Assembly (NCBI GenBank): GCA_946630765.1
Contig: CAMOZF010000013.1
Coordinates: 1 to 13,841, forward strand
From: an uncultured Lachnospiraceae bacterium
Lineage (GTDB): Bacteria > Bacillota_A > Clostridia > Lachnospirales > Lachnospiraceae
Reading direction: 5' to 3'
DNA: 13,841 nucleotides
Part shown: one piece after another, positions 6,124 through 12,797 of the stretch
How positions within the stretch are numbered: position 1 is the first letter of the stretch
How the letters are laid out: each line of letters opens with the position of its first letter
The notes under the pieces: generated by a model
Databases searched by the model: none
What the model was told of the DNA's origin: nothing
Seen by the model: only the letters and a program-made list of their open reading frames with translations
Made by a program: the position numbers and the translations under genes

Positions 6124-6510
6124 ATGAGAAAGTTCATGGGTAATATCAGATACCGGCTCGCCGGCTTTATGCGCGGCAGATACGGTCATGACACGCTGAA
6201 TGCGGCGCTGATCGGCACGGCCATTGTGCTGGACGTCGTCTTTATGCTGACGCGCATTCCGATTTTCGCATTTGTGAGCTTTGTGCCGCTGGTGCTTGCG
6301 ACACTTCGGATGTTCTCCAGAAACACGCAGAAGCGCTATCAGGAAAACCGCGGCTTTACGAACTTCTTCCGGAATCTTCTCGCGCTTCGGACACATCATA
6401 TTTACCGCTGTCCCTCGTGCAGACAGAAGATCCGTATTCCGAGAAAGGGCGGGAAAATGGTGGAAATCACCTGCCCGAAATGTCATGAGCATTTCAGAAA
6501 GAAAATCTGA
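6124..6510 (+). CDS. Small membrane protein with C-terminal zinc ribbon
   Basis: 128 residues; I do not recognise a named family. A basic N-terminus with FMRGRYGHDTLN (15-26) leads into two hydrophobic segments (about 26-43 and 45-64) forming a likely membrane hairpin. A basic stretch RMFSRNTQKRYQEN follows, and the C-terminal half has two C-x-x-C pairs, CPSC (96-99) and CPKC (117-120), spaced as in a four-cysteine zinc ribbon. The hairpin topology places the ribbon, and probably the N-terminus, on the cytoplasmic face. Similar short proteins with the GRYG and MFSRN stretches occur in clostridia as I remember, without known function. ATG 6124 follows GAGGT. It is the first gene of the operon, with DUF5685 8 bases downstream. 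A membrane platform that binds a protein or RNA partner is a guess only. Confidence 0.82.
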   Translation: MRKFMGNIRYRLAGFMRGRYGHDTLNAALIGTAIVLDVVFMLTRIPIFAFVSFVPLVLATLRMFSRNTQKRYQENRGFTNFFRNLLALRTHHIYRCPSCRQKIRIPRKGGKMVEITCPKCHEHFRKKI

Positions 6511-6518
6511 GGACAGAA

Positions 6519-7349
6519 ATGTTCGGGTATCTGACGGCTTATAAAGACAAGCTGAGCGAAGAGGATAAAGAACTATATCAGGCCTACTACTGCGGGCTGT
6601 GCAGGAATCTTCAGAAGCGGCACAGCAAGAAATCCGCGCTGATTCTCGCCTACGACCCGGTGTTTCTCGCGCTCCTCTATAACGGACTTTATGAGGAGCC
6701 GGAGGAGAGAAGAAGCCGCTACTGCCTTCATAAGGCGGAAAAGGTTCCGCTGATCCGGACGGAGACGCTGAACTATGCGGCGGACGTGAATCTTCTTCTG
6801 GCATATCAGAATTACATGGACAAGGTGCATGACAGCGGATCGAAAAAGGCGCTTCGGGCCGTTCGCTTTCTGAAAAGGGAGTACCGGGAGACCGCAGAAC
6901 AGTATCCGCGGCAGACCCGGGCGCTTGAAGAATATATGCGCCTTCTTCACGAATGTGAAGCCAGAGAATCGGACAATCCGGACGAGGCGGCGAATCTTAC
7001 CGGAAAGATGTGCGAAGAGGTCTTTCTGATGAAGGAGGACGAATTTGAAAAATATCTCCGGCCGCTGTTCTTTTATCTCGGAAAGTATGTCTATCTGACG
7101 GACGCCTTCTGCGATCTTGAGGATGATATGAAGACGGAGGCTTATAATCCGTACCGGACATTGTATCACAGGGAAAATGCGGAACAGATGATCCTCATGC
7201 ATCTGGAGAGCGTCATGGGAGAAGCGGCGGCGAGCTTTGAAAAGCTGCCGATTTTCCGCCATCGGGAGATTCTCAGGAATATTCTGTATGCGGGGGTGTG
7301 GCTGGGTTACCAGAAGGCTGTGAAAGAGCGGAAGGAAAAGGAAAACTGA
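6519..7349 (+). CDS. DUF5685 family protein
   Basis: 276 residues, mostly helical in appearance, no signal peptide or membrane segment, so cytoplasmic. The opening [29 protein letters not shown] pattern is characteristic of DUF5685, a Firmicutes family of unknown function. Possible metal ligands are Cys25 and Cys28 (YCGLC) with Cys69 and His71 (CLH). Two further conserved-looking stretches are acidic: [11 protein letters not shown] (95-105) and [18 protein letters not shown] (195-212). The pairing of a YCGLC start with late acidic helices recalls all-helical metal enzymes, but no activity is known to me. TGAGGA (6508-6513) overlaps the stop of the zinc-ribbon gene and serves as ribosome site, so translation is probably coupled. 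The J-protein gene begins one base after the stop. As I recall, DUF5685 genes often neighbour a DnaJ-domain gene, which suggests a joint role. Confidence 0.85.
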   Translation: MFGYLTAYKDKLSEEDKELYQAYYCGLCRNLQKRHSKKSALILAYDPVFLALLYNGLYEEPEERRSRYCLHKAEKVPLIRTETLNYAADVNLLLAYQNYMDKVHDSGSKKALRAVRFLKREYRETAEQYPRQTRALEEYMRLLHECEARESDNPDEAANLTGKMCEEVFLMKEDEFEKYLRPLFFYLGKYVYLTDAFCDLEDDMKTEAYNPYRTLYHRENAEQMILMHLESVMGEAAASFEKLPIFRHREILRNILYAGVWLGYQKAVKERKEKEN

Positions 7350-7350
7350 C

Positions 7351-8055
7351 ATGTATTTCGACCCTTATCAGGTGCTCGGCGTCTCTCCGGACGCGAGCGA
7401 TGATGAAGTAAAAAAAGCATACCGTACGCTCAGCCGCAGATATCATCCGGATACGAACGTCAACAATCCCAACAAGGCCCAGGCAGAGGAGCAGTTCAAG
7501 AAGGTCCAGCAGGCCTACGAGGAGATTCAGAAGATCCGGGAGAGAGGCGGCGCGCAGTACAATTCCTCCCAGTACGGATCTTCTCAGTACGGCTCCTCCT
7601 ACGGCTACGGTTACCGTGAGCAGGAACAGAATTACGGCTTCGGCTTCGACCCCTTCGGCGATTATCAGCGGGAGCAGCAAAAGAACAGCCAGTACCGGGA
7701 ATCGGTCGAGATGCAGGCGGCTGTGAACTATCTGAATGCCGGACATTATCAGGAAGCCCTGAATGTCCTGAACCGGATGGACGGCAGCTACAGAGACGCG
7801 AGATGGTATTTCCTTCGCGCGCTTAGCAACAGCGGCCTCGGAAATCAGATGAATGCGCTTCAGGACGCGGAGACCGCGTGTGAGCTGGAGCCGAACAATA
7901 TGCAGTACAGGAGTCTTCTGCAGCGTCTGAGAAGCGGCGGTGCCTATTACCGTGAGCGCGGAAGCTCCTACGGAAGAAACGATATCTTCGGAATGGATCT
8001 TTGCCTTCCCTTCTGTCTGGTGTCGTTATGCTGTCCGTGCAACGGACCCTGCTAA
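7351..8055 (+). CDS. J-domain/TPR protein with cysteine-rich C-terminal tail
   Basis: 234 residues. The N-terminal J domain (about 1-65) starts [13 protein letters not shown] and has the HPD motif at 32-34 that stimulates DnaK ATPase. A Tyr/Gly/Ser linker (68-98) contains near-repeats of SQYGS. Residues about 118-190 form one or two TPR-like helical pairs ([52 protein letters not shown]). The end is a hydrophobic tail with six cysteines, [18 protein letters not shown] (217-234). It lacks the G/F-zinc finger-substrate-domain layout of true DnaJ, so it is a specialised co-chaperone that probably brings DnaK to a particular client or place. The tail may bind metal, form disulfides or insert in the membrane. 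The gene starts one base after the DUF5685 stop, indicating tight coupling. Confidence 0.9.
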   Translation: MYFDPYQVLGVSPDASDDEVKKAYRTLSRRYHPDTNVNNPNKAQAEEQFKKVQQAYEEIQKIRERGGAQYNSSQYGSSQYGSSYGYGYREQEQNYGFGFDPFGDYQREQQKNSQYRESVEMQAAVNYLNAGHYQEALNVLNRMDGSYRDARWYFLRALSNSGLGNQMNALQDAETACELEPNNMQYRSLLQRLRSGGAYYRERGSSYGRNDIFGMDLCLPFCLVSLCCPCNGPC

Positions 8056-8079
8056 GCGGGTTCGCAAAGGGTGAATAAG

Positions 8080-9180
8080 ATGTATAAGAGAAGAGACCAT
8101 GCCAGATTCCTTCTCGGAGGATTTGCTTTTTCGCTTCTTCTGGGCATGATCCTGTTCGCGGTGACCGCATTCTCCACGATCCGGGAATCCAGAAAGCTCC
8201 TTCAGGAGCTTCAGAATCACGGGCCTGCGCAGCCTGCAAACACGGCGTCGCAGGAAGAAAACGGTGAAGATCCGAAGAATGCCGCACAGGAGGAACAGAC
8301 GGAAGGCACGGAAAATCAGGAAAGCGAAGAGGCCGAAGCACCTTCGGAAAGTGCAGCAGCGCCGGAGGAAACGCCCGGGGCGTCCGAAGAAGCGGTGCAG
8401 ACCGCCTCGCCGGACTTCAACGACGGAACGATCCGGCGGCTTTCCGATGAGGAGCTCTGGACGATAGAAAACACCGTGGACACCACCGTCCGCGGCTTCG
8501 GAACTGGCTTTGATCAGCCGAAGGACGATTTCAACAGAAATGCCTATGTCGTCAGTGTGCAGGATGACCTTTCGCAGGCCGGCATCAACGGCCGCTGCTT
8601 CTGCGCCGATGAAAACACGAAACGGATCGCGATTACCTTCCAGGCCGGCTACGACAACGGCTATACGGAGCAGATACTGGATATTCTGAAGGCCCAGGGC
8701 ATAAAATCCACCTTCTATATTACCCATGAATTTGCCTGGAGCCGTCCGGATATCGTGCAGCGCATCATCGATGAAGGCCACGCGATCGGAAGCCATACCT
8801 ACAGTGCGCCGGAGGAGGGCATTGCCTATCTGTCTCTCAGGGAACAGATGGAGGATGCGCTTCAGATGCAGCAGTACATGGACGAGAAGTTCGGCTATTC
8901 GATGCGAAAGTACAATTACAACTCCGGTGTCTGGTCGCTCGCGTCTGCGAAGATGATGTCCGACATGGGCTATCAGCTCGATTTCTGCAGCGTCAATTAT
9001 GACGATTACGATCCGGAAGTTTCCTATGAGGCGAATAAAATCCTCGACTCGCTGCTTTCGTGCGGCCATAACGGCGCCGTTTACTGCTTCCACATGACCA
9101 ATCCGATCACAGCGGAAATCCTTCCGGGGCTGATTCACTATCTTAAAGTTCAGGGCTATGAGCTGGTTCAGATGCCCTGA
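8080..9180 (+). CDS. Membrane-anchored polysaccharide deacetylase (PdaA-like) domain protein, probably inactive
   Basis: 366 residues from the ATG at 8080, chosen because AAAGGGTG (8066-8073) lies 6 bases before it; a GTG at 8071 is in frame but overlaps that site. A short basic N-terminus precedes one membrane segment (about 10-32), then an acidic, low-complexity extracytoplasmic linker (about 50-110) and a NodB/PdaA-like domain (about 180-366). Alignment to PdaA is clear along IAITFQAGYDNGYTEQILDILK, IDEGHAIGSHTYS and the C-terminal CFHMTN. The catalytic motifs are degraded: the TFD-x-G Asp is Gln188, the second His of H-x-x-x-H is Ala243 (His239 is kept), and the RPPRG loop reads NYNSG (279-283). 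Only the late His338 remains. Deacetylation of peptidoglycan is therefore doubtful; a binding or scaffolding role outside the membrane is inferred. It is the last gene of its operon, ending at a terminator. Confidence 0.87.
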   Translation: MYKRRDHARFLLGGFAFSLLLGMILFAVTAFSTIRESRKLLQELQNHGPAQPANTASQEENGEDPKNAAQEEQTEGTENQESEEAEAPSESAAAPEETPGASEEAVQTASPDFNDGTIRRLSDEELWTIENTVDTTVRGFGTGFDQPKDDFNRNAYVVSVQDDLSQAGINGRCFCADENTKRIAITFQAGYDNGYTEQILDILKAQGIKSTFYITHEFAWSRPDIVQRIIDEGHAIGSHTYSAPEEGIAYLSLREQMEDALQMQQYMDEKFGYSMRKYNYNSGVWSLASAKMMSDMGYQLDFCSVNYDDYDPEVSYEANKILDSLLSCGHNGAVYCFHMTNPITAEILPGLIHYLKVQGYELVQMP

Positions 9181-9206
9181 TTCCAGGTTTTCAACAAAAG
9201 AAGAGA

Positions 9207-9246
9207 CAGGAGTGCCTGAAAATGATTCGGGTGCTCCTGCTTTTTT
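9207..9246 (+). terminator. Intrinsic terminator of the four-gene operon
   Basis: 9207-9220 pairs with 9226-9239 in a 14-bp stem including three G-U pairs, with a 5-base loop, followed after one C by six T (9241-9246). It lies 26 bases after the deacetylase-like stop codon. Confidence 0.9.
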
Positions 9247-9297
9247 GTTATAAGGGAATTAACGGGACGTGCTGACGAGATATTTTCAGAAAGATGC

Positions 9298-9336
9298 TTG
9301 CATTTTTCTTGATTTTTCGATATGATATGTGATAAT
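9298..9336 (+). promoter_or_regulatory. Promoter(s) of the biotin-dependent decarboxylase operon
   Basis: Two overlapping sigma-A type choices are visible. The better has -35 TTGCAT (9298-9303), 17-base spacer and -10 TATGAT (9321-9326). The second has -35 TTGATT (9309-9314), 16-base spacer and -10 GATAAT (9331-9336). Either start gives a leader of about 55-70 bases before the ATG at 9400. The region follows the upstream terminator directly. Confidence 0.65.
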
Positions 9337-9385
9337 TGGGGAAAGTTGGAAAACTCCCCATATAAGCACTTTATATGATCAGTGC
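9337..9385 (+). promoter_or_regulatory. Two small leader hairpins before the decarboxylase operon
   Basis: TGGGGA (9337-9342) pairs with TCCCCA (9355-9360) in an imperfect stem-loop; GCACT (9366-9370) pairs with AGTGC (9381-9385) just before the ribosome site GGAGG (9391-9395). The leader is too short for a standard riboswitch and there is no U tract. They could modulate translation or mRNA stability; the second, weak stem may be chance. Confidence 0.35.
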
Positions 9386-9399
9386 AGATCGGAGGATAG

Positions 9400-10770
9400 A
9401 TGAGCACAAACGAACTGACAAAAGCAAAAGCGAGAATCGCTTCTCTTGCGGATGAAGGCAGTTTTGTGGAGATCGGCGCCCGTGTGCGGGCCCGCGCCAC
9501 AGACTATTCATCGGCCTTTGAGAAGGACGGAGACGGTGTCGTCACCGGTTATGCGACCATCGCAGGCAGACTGGTGTACATTTACAGCCAGGATCCCGAT
9601 GTATACGGCGGATCTCTGGGTGAAATGCACGCGGAGAAAATCGCGCGGGTTTATGACCTGGCGATCAAGATGGGTGCGCCCGTCATCGCACTTCTGGATT
9701 CCACCGGCGTCCGGCTTGAGGAAGCCGCGGATGCACTTCATGGATTCGGCAAATTATATCTGTCGCAGGCGAAGGCTTCCGGCCTTGTCCCGCAGATCAC
9801 GGCGGTTTACGGAAAATGCGGCGGGGGCATGGCAGTGTCTGCAGGCCTCTCCGATTTTGTATTTATGGAAGCGAAAAACGCGCAGCTTTTCGTCAATGCC
9901 CCGAATACCCTGGACGGAAATTCCGTGGAAAAATGTGATACCGCAAAGGCTGAATACATGTGCGTGAACAGCGGTATCGTTGATGATATCGGGTCGGAGG
10001 ATGAGATCGCCGCAAGTATCCGCGCGCTGGTTTCGATCCTTCCGCAGAATAACGAAGAGGCAGCGGTCGAGGACGGAACGGACGATCTGAACCGGATGAC
10101 CGCGGAGCTGGAGGGCGTGGTTGACGCGAAGGCGATCATTTCCTCTGTTGCGGATTCCTATCTTTTCGTTGAAACCAAGAAGGGCTATGCCAAAGACATC
10201 GTGACCGGCTTTATCCGTCTCGACGGCGTGACCGCGGGTGTTGTCGCGAATGCCGAAGAGAAGCTTTCTCCGGAAGGCCTGAAGAAGGCTGCGTCCTTTG
10301 TGACCTTCTGTGACGCCTTCGAGATCCCGCTTGTGACATTTAACTGCGCGGATGGATTCGAAGCGACGGTTGCCGCGGAGAAGAGCCTCGCGAAGGCAGC
10401 GGCGGAGCTGGTATATGCATTTGCCAACGCGACTGTTCCCAAGATCAGCGTGATTGTCGGCGACACCTACGCAAGCGCCTATACGATCATGAACAGCAAG
10501 GCCATCGGCGCAGATATCGTCTATGCGGTTGAGGATGCAAGGATCGGTATCATGGAGGCCGGAAGCGCCGCGAAGATCATCGGCGGAGAGGACCTCTCGG
10601 AGGTTGCCGCGAAGTTTGATCAGAAGCAGACAGCGGAAGCTGCTGCAGCACGCGGCTATGTGGATGAACTGATCAGCATGACCAGCCTGAGAAAGAACAT
10701 TCTTCTGGCGCTTGAAATGCTTTTCAATAAACGCGAGGACGCTCCTCTTAAAAAGCACGGCTCGAAATAA
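9400..10770 (+). CDS. MmdA-type carboxyltransferase subunit (acyl-CoA carboxylase beta / decarboxylase alpha family)
   Basis: 456 residues, shorter than the roughly 510 of methylmalonyl-CoA decarboxylase alpha or propionyl-CoA carboxylase beta. The family moves a carboxyl group between biotin and an acyl-CoA using two crotonase-like halves. The N half has YGGSLGEMHAEKIARVYDLA (69-88), STGVRLEEAADALHGFG (101-117) and YGKCGGGMAVSAGLSDFVFM (137-156); the C half has AFANATVPKISVIVG (340-354), YASAYTIM (357-364) and GADIVYA. Several usually conserved stretches differ: S-G-G-A-R is STGVR, G-P-C-A-G-G is GKCGGG, and Y-G-G-A-Y is YASAY. The fold is clear but the acyl-CoA partner is uncertain. It opens the operon and is followed by gamma, biotin carrier and beta genes, which supports a sodium-pump decarboxylase or transcarboxylase (12S-like) subunit. 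Confidence 0.87.
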   Translation: MSTNELTKAKARIASLADEGSFVEIGARVRARATDYSSAFEKDGDGVVTGYATIAGRLVYIYSQDPDVYGGSLGEMHAEKIARVYDLAIKMGAPVIALLDSTGVRLEEAADALHGFGKLYLSQAKASGLVPQITAVYGKCGGGMAVSAGLSDFVFMEAKNAQLFVNAPNTLDGNSVEKCDTAKAEYMCVNSGIVDDIGSEDEIAASIRALVSILPQNNEEAAVEDGTDDLNRMTAELEGVVDAKAIISSVADSYLFVETKKGYAKDIVTGFIRLDGVTAGVVANAEEKLSPEGLKKAASFVTFCDAFEIPLVTFNCADGFEATVAAEKSLAKAAAELVYAFANATVPKISVIVGDTYASAYTIMNSKAIGADIVYAVEDARIGIMEAGSAAKIIGGEDLSEVAAKFDQKQTAEAAAARGYVDELISMTSLRKNILLALEMLFNKREDAPLKKHGSK

Positions 10771-10788
10771 AGAAAGGAGAAAGCGCGT

Positions 10789-11217
10789 ATGAAAAAAAGA
10801 ATTCTGCCGCTCCTTTCTCTCGGACTTCCCGTACTCGCATTAACAGGCTGCGCTGAAGATATCGGTGCGACGCTTGCGGATGCCGGGCAGAATACGATCG
10901 TCGGCATGGGCGTCGTATTCGCGATTCTGATCCTGATCAGCCTTGTAATCTCGGCTTTTAATCTGATCGGGAAGGCCCAGAATGCGGCTGCGAAGAAAAA
11001 AGAGGAAAAGCTGAAAAAGAATACACCGGCGGTGGAGCAGAATAAGGACGAAGAGACAGCGGATTCCGAAGAGGAGGAGATTGCTCCGGAAGACGATCTG
11101 GAGCTCGTGGCGGTCATTGCGGCGGCGATTGCCGCTTCTGAAAACGCGGATCCTTCGGGTATCGTCGTTCGTTCCATCCGTAAAGTTTCATCTGCAAATC
11201 ATTGGAAGAGAGGATAA
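10789..11217 (+). CDS. OadG-type gamma subunit of a sodium-pump decarboxylase, with lipoprotein-like N-terminus
   Basis: 142 residues. In the family the gamma subunit is a small membrane protein that holds the soluble carboxyltransferase to the beta subunit. The membrane segment IVGMGVVFAILILISLVISAF (about 37-57) is the OadG signature, followed by a charged Lys then Glu/Asp-rich linker (66-104) and a C-terminal block ELVAVIAAAIAAS...VVRSIRKV...W (105-139) that fits clostridial OadG proteins as I recall. Unlike classical OadG, it starts with a signal peptide ending in LTGC, predicting lipidated Cys21 ahead of the membrane segment; this would put the N-terminus outside and the tail inside. AAAGGAG precedes the ATG. 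The biotin carrier gene begins 6 bases after the stop. Confidence 0.85.
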   Translation: MKKRILPLLSLGLPVLALTGCAEDIGATLADAGQNTIVGMGVVFAILILISLVISAFNLIGKAQNAAAKKKEEKLKKNTPAVEQNKDEETADSEEEEIAPEDDLELVAVIAAAIAASENADPSGIVVRSIRKVSSANHWKRG

Positions 11218-11223
11218 AAGATC

Positions 11224-11595
11224 ATGAAAAACTACACAATTACTGTGAACGGAAATGTATATAATGTAACTGTTGAAGAAGGCGTCACATCCGGTGCGGT
11301 TCAGGCTGCGCCCCAGGCGCCCCAGGCGCCCGTGAAGGCTGCACCCGCGAAGAAGGCGGCGGCACCCGCAGGCGCGAAGGGCTCCGTGACGATCGTTTCC
11401 CCGATGCCCGGCAAGATCCTCGGCGTCAAGGCGAAGGCCGGCGACAAGGTAAGCCGCGGACAGGTTGTGCTGGTACTCGAGGCCATGAAGATGGAAAATG
11501 AAATCGTTGCTCCGCAGGACGGCACGATCGTTTCCATTGACACCAATGAAGGCGCTTCAGTAGAAGCCGGCGCAGTCCTTGCGACAATGGAATAA
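11224..11595 (+). CDS. Biotin carboxyl carrier subunit (biotinyl/lipoyl domain)
   Basis: 123 residues. A short N-terminal part MKNYTITVNGNVYNVTVEE resembles the start of decarboxylase gamma/delta biotin carriers. An Ala/Pro/Lys-rich flexible linker spans about 25-52, then a biotinyl domain (54-123) with EAMKM and the biotinylated Lys89, 34 residues from the C-terminus as is normal. The carrier swings carboxybiotin between carboxyltransferase sites and the membrane beta subunit. Its position between gamma and beta genes and its separate, unfused form match glutaconyl-CoA or methylmalonyl-CoA decarboxylase carriers and the 1.3S subunit of transcarboxylase. It could serve both carboxyltransferases encoded in this operon. 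Biotin ligase is not encoded nearby. Confidence 0.93.
   Translation: MKNYTITVNGNVYNVTVEEGVTSGAVQAAPQAPQAPVKAAPAKKAAAPAGAKGSVTIVSPMPGKILGVKAKAGDKVSRGQVVLVLEAMKMENEIVAPQDGTIVSIDTNEGASVEAGAVLATME
11308..11331 (+). repeat. 9-bp tandem repeat in the Ala-Pro linker of the biotin carrier
   Basis: GCGCCCCAG occurs twice in a row and is followed by a partial third copy (GCGCCC). It encodes Ala-Pro-Gln repeats and keeps frame, so copy-number change would lengthen or shorten the linker without breaking the gene. Confidence 0.7.
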
Positions 11596-11623
11596 GAAAT
11601 TTGATCTTTAAAGGAGATTTCAG

Positions 11624-12784
11624 ATGAACATACTGACCACATTAGGAAATCTGCTCCAGCAGACAGCCTTTTTCAATCTGAGCTGGGGCAATTACTTAAT
11701 GATAGCAGTCGCGCTGTTCTTCATGTATCTGGCCATTGCGAAGGATTATGAACCGCTGCTTCTTGTGCCGATCAGCTTCGGCATGCTTCTGGTGAATATC
11801 TACCCGGATATTATGGCAGCACCGGTATATGACGCAGATCACAATCTCGTACAGGCCGGCGGACTGTTACATTATTTCTACGTGCTCGACGAATGGTCGA
11901 TTCTTCCGTCCCTGATCTTCATGGGCGTCGGCGCTTCGACAGACTTTGCACCGCTGATCGCGAACCCGAAAAGCTTCCTTCTCGGTGCCGCGGCGCAGTT
12001 CGGTATCTACGGCGCGTATTTCATGGCTATTCTGATGGGCTTCAACGGCAAGGCAGCTGCTGCGATTTCAATCATCGGCGGCGCTGACGGCCCGACCTCC
12101 ATCTTCCTCTGCGGCAAGCTCGGCCAGACCGAGTACATGGGACCGATCGCGGTTGCGGCATACTCCTACATGTCGCTTGTTCCGATCATTCAGCCGCCGA
12201 TCATGAAGGCGCTGACGACGGAGAAGGAGCGGAAGATCAAGATGGAACAGCTTCGTCCCGTCACAAAGCTCGAGAAGATCCTCTTCCCAATCATTATTAC
12301 GATTGTTGTATGTATGCTTCTTCCGACCACCGCACCGCTTGTCGGCATGCTGATGCTCGGCAACCTCTTCCATGAGTGCGGCGTCGTGAAGCAGCTCTCG
12401 GAGACCGCCTCGAATGCGCTGATGTATATCGTTGTTATCATCCTCGGAACCTCCGTCGGTGCGACGACCTCCGCAGAAGCCTTCCTGAAGGTTGATACGC
12501 TGAAGATCGTCGCCCTTGGACTGATCGCGTTCGCGCTGGGTACCGCGGCAGGCGTGCTCTTCGGCAAGCTGATGTGCAAGGTGACACACGGAAAGGTGAA
12601 TCCGCTGATCGGCTCGGCCGGCGTTTCCGCAGTTCCGATGGCAGCCCGTGTTTCGCAGAAGGTCGGTTCCCAGGCAGATCCGACGAACTTCCTTCTGATG
12701 CACGCAATGGGCCCGAACGTGGCCGGCGTTATCGGAACGGCAGTTGCGGCCGGAACATTCATGGCTGTATTTGGGGTCAAATAA
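11624..12784 (+). CDS. Sodium-translocating decarboxylase beta subunit (OadB/MmdB/GcdB family)
   Basis: 386 residues, polytopic membrane protein of the usual length. In this family the beta subunit decarboxylates carboxybiotin and exports sodium. Key signatures are present: NPKSFLLGAAAQFGIYGAY (114-132), IGGADGPTSIF (151-161) with the ion/proton-coupling Asp155, and NPLIGSAGVSAVPMAAR (326-342) followed by NFLLMHAMGPNVAGVIG (355-371). Asn326, Ser335 and Arg342 have the spacing of the functional Asn, Ser and Arg described for Klebsiella OadB. No key residue appears lost, so an active pump is expected. AAAGGAG lies before the ATG and the gene follows the biotin carrier by 28 bases. Which decarboxylase it serves depends on the two carboxyltransferases in the operon; the sequence alone does not separate OadB from MmdB. 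Confidence 0.94.
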   Translation: MNILTTLGNLLQQTAFFNLSWGNYLMIAVALFFMYLAIAKDYEPLLLVPISFGMLLVNIYPDIMAAPVYDADHNLVQAGGLLHYFYVLDEWSILPSLIFMGVGASTDFAPLIANPKSFLLGAAAQFGIYGAYFMAILMGFNGKAAAAISIIGGADGPTSIFLCGKLGQTEYMGPIAVAAYSYMSLVPIIQPPIMKALTTEKERKIKMEQLRPVTKLEKILFPIIITIVVCMLLPTTAPLVGMLMLGNLFHECGVVKQLSETASNALMYIVVIILGTSVGATTSAEAFLKVDTLKIVALGLIAFALGTAAGVLFGKLMCKVTHGKVNPLIGSAGVSAVPMAARVSQKVGSQADPTNFLLMHAMGPNVAGVIGTAVAAGTFMAVFGVK

Positions 12785-12797
12785 AAGGAGAAAGATT

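Noticed and set aside
8071..8079. GTG start for the deacetylase-like gene
   Set aside because: It overlaps the AAAGGGTG ribosome site that is well placed for the ATG at 8080.
8026..9138. 370-residue minus-strand open frame opposite the deacetylase-like gene
   Set aside because: Arg/His-rich composition typical of the antisense of a GC-rich gene; the plus strand encodes the recognisable domain.
9754..10758. Minus-strand open frame opposite the MmdA-like gene
   Set aside because: Antisense shadow of a gene with clear carboxyltransferase motifs.
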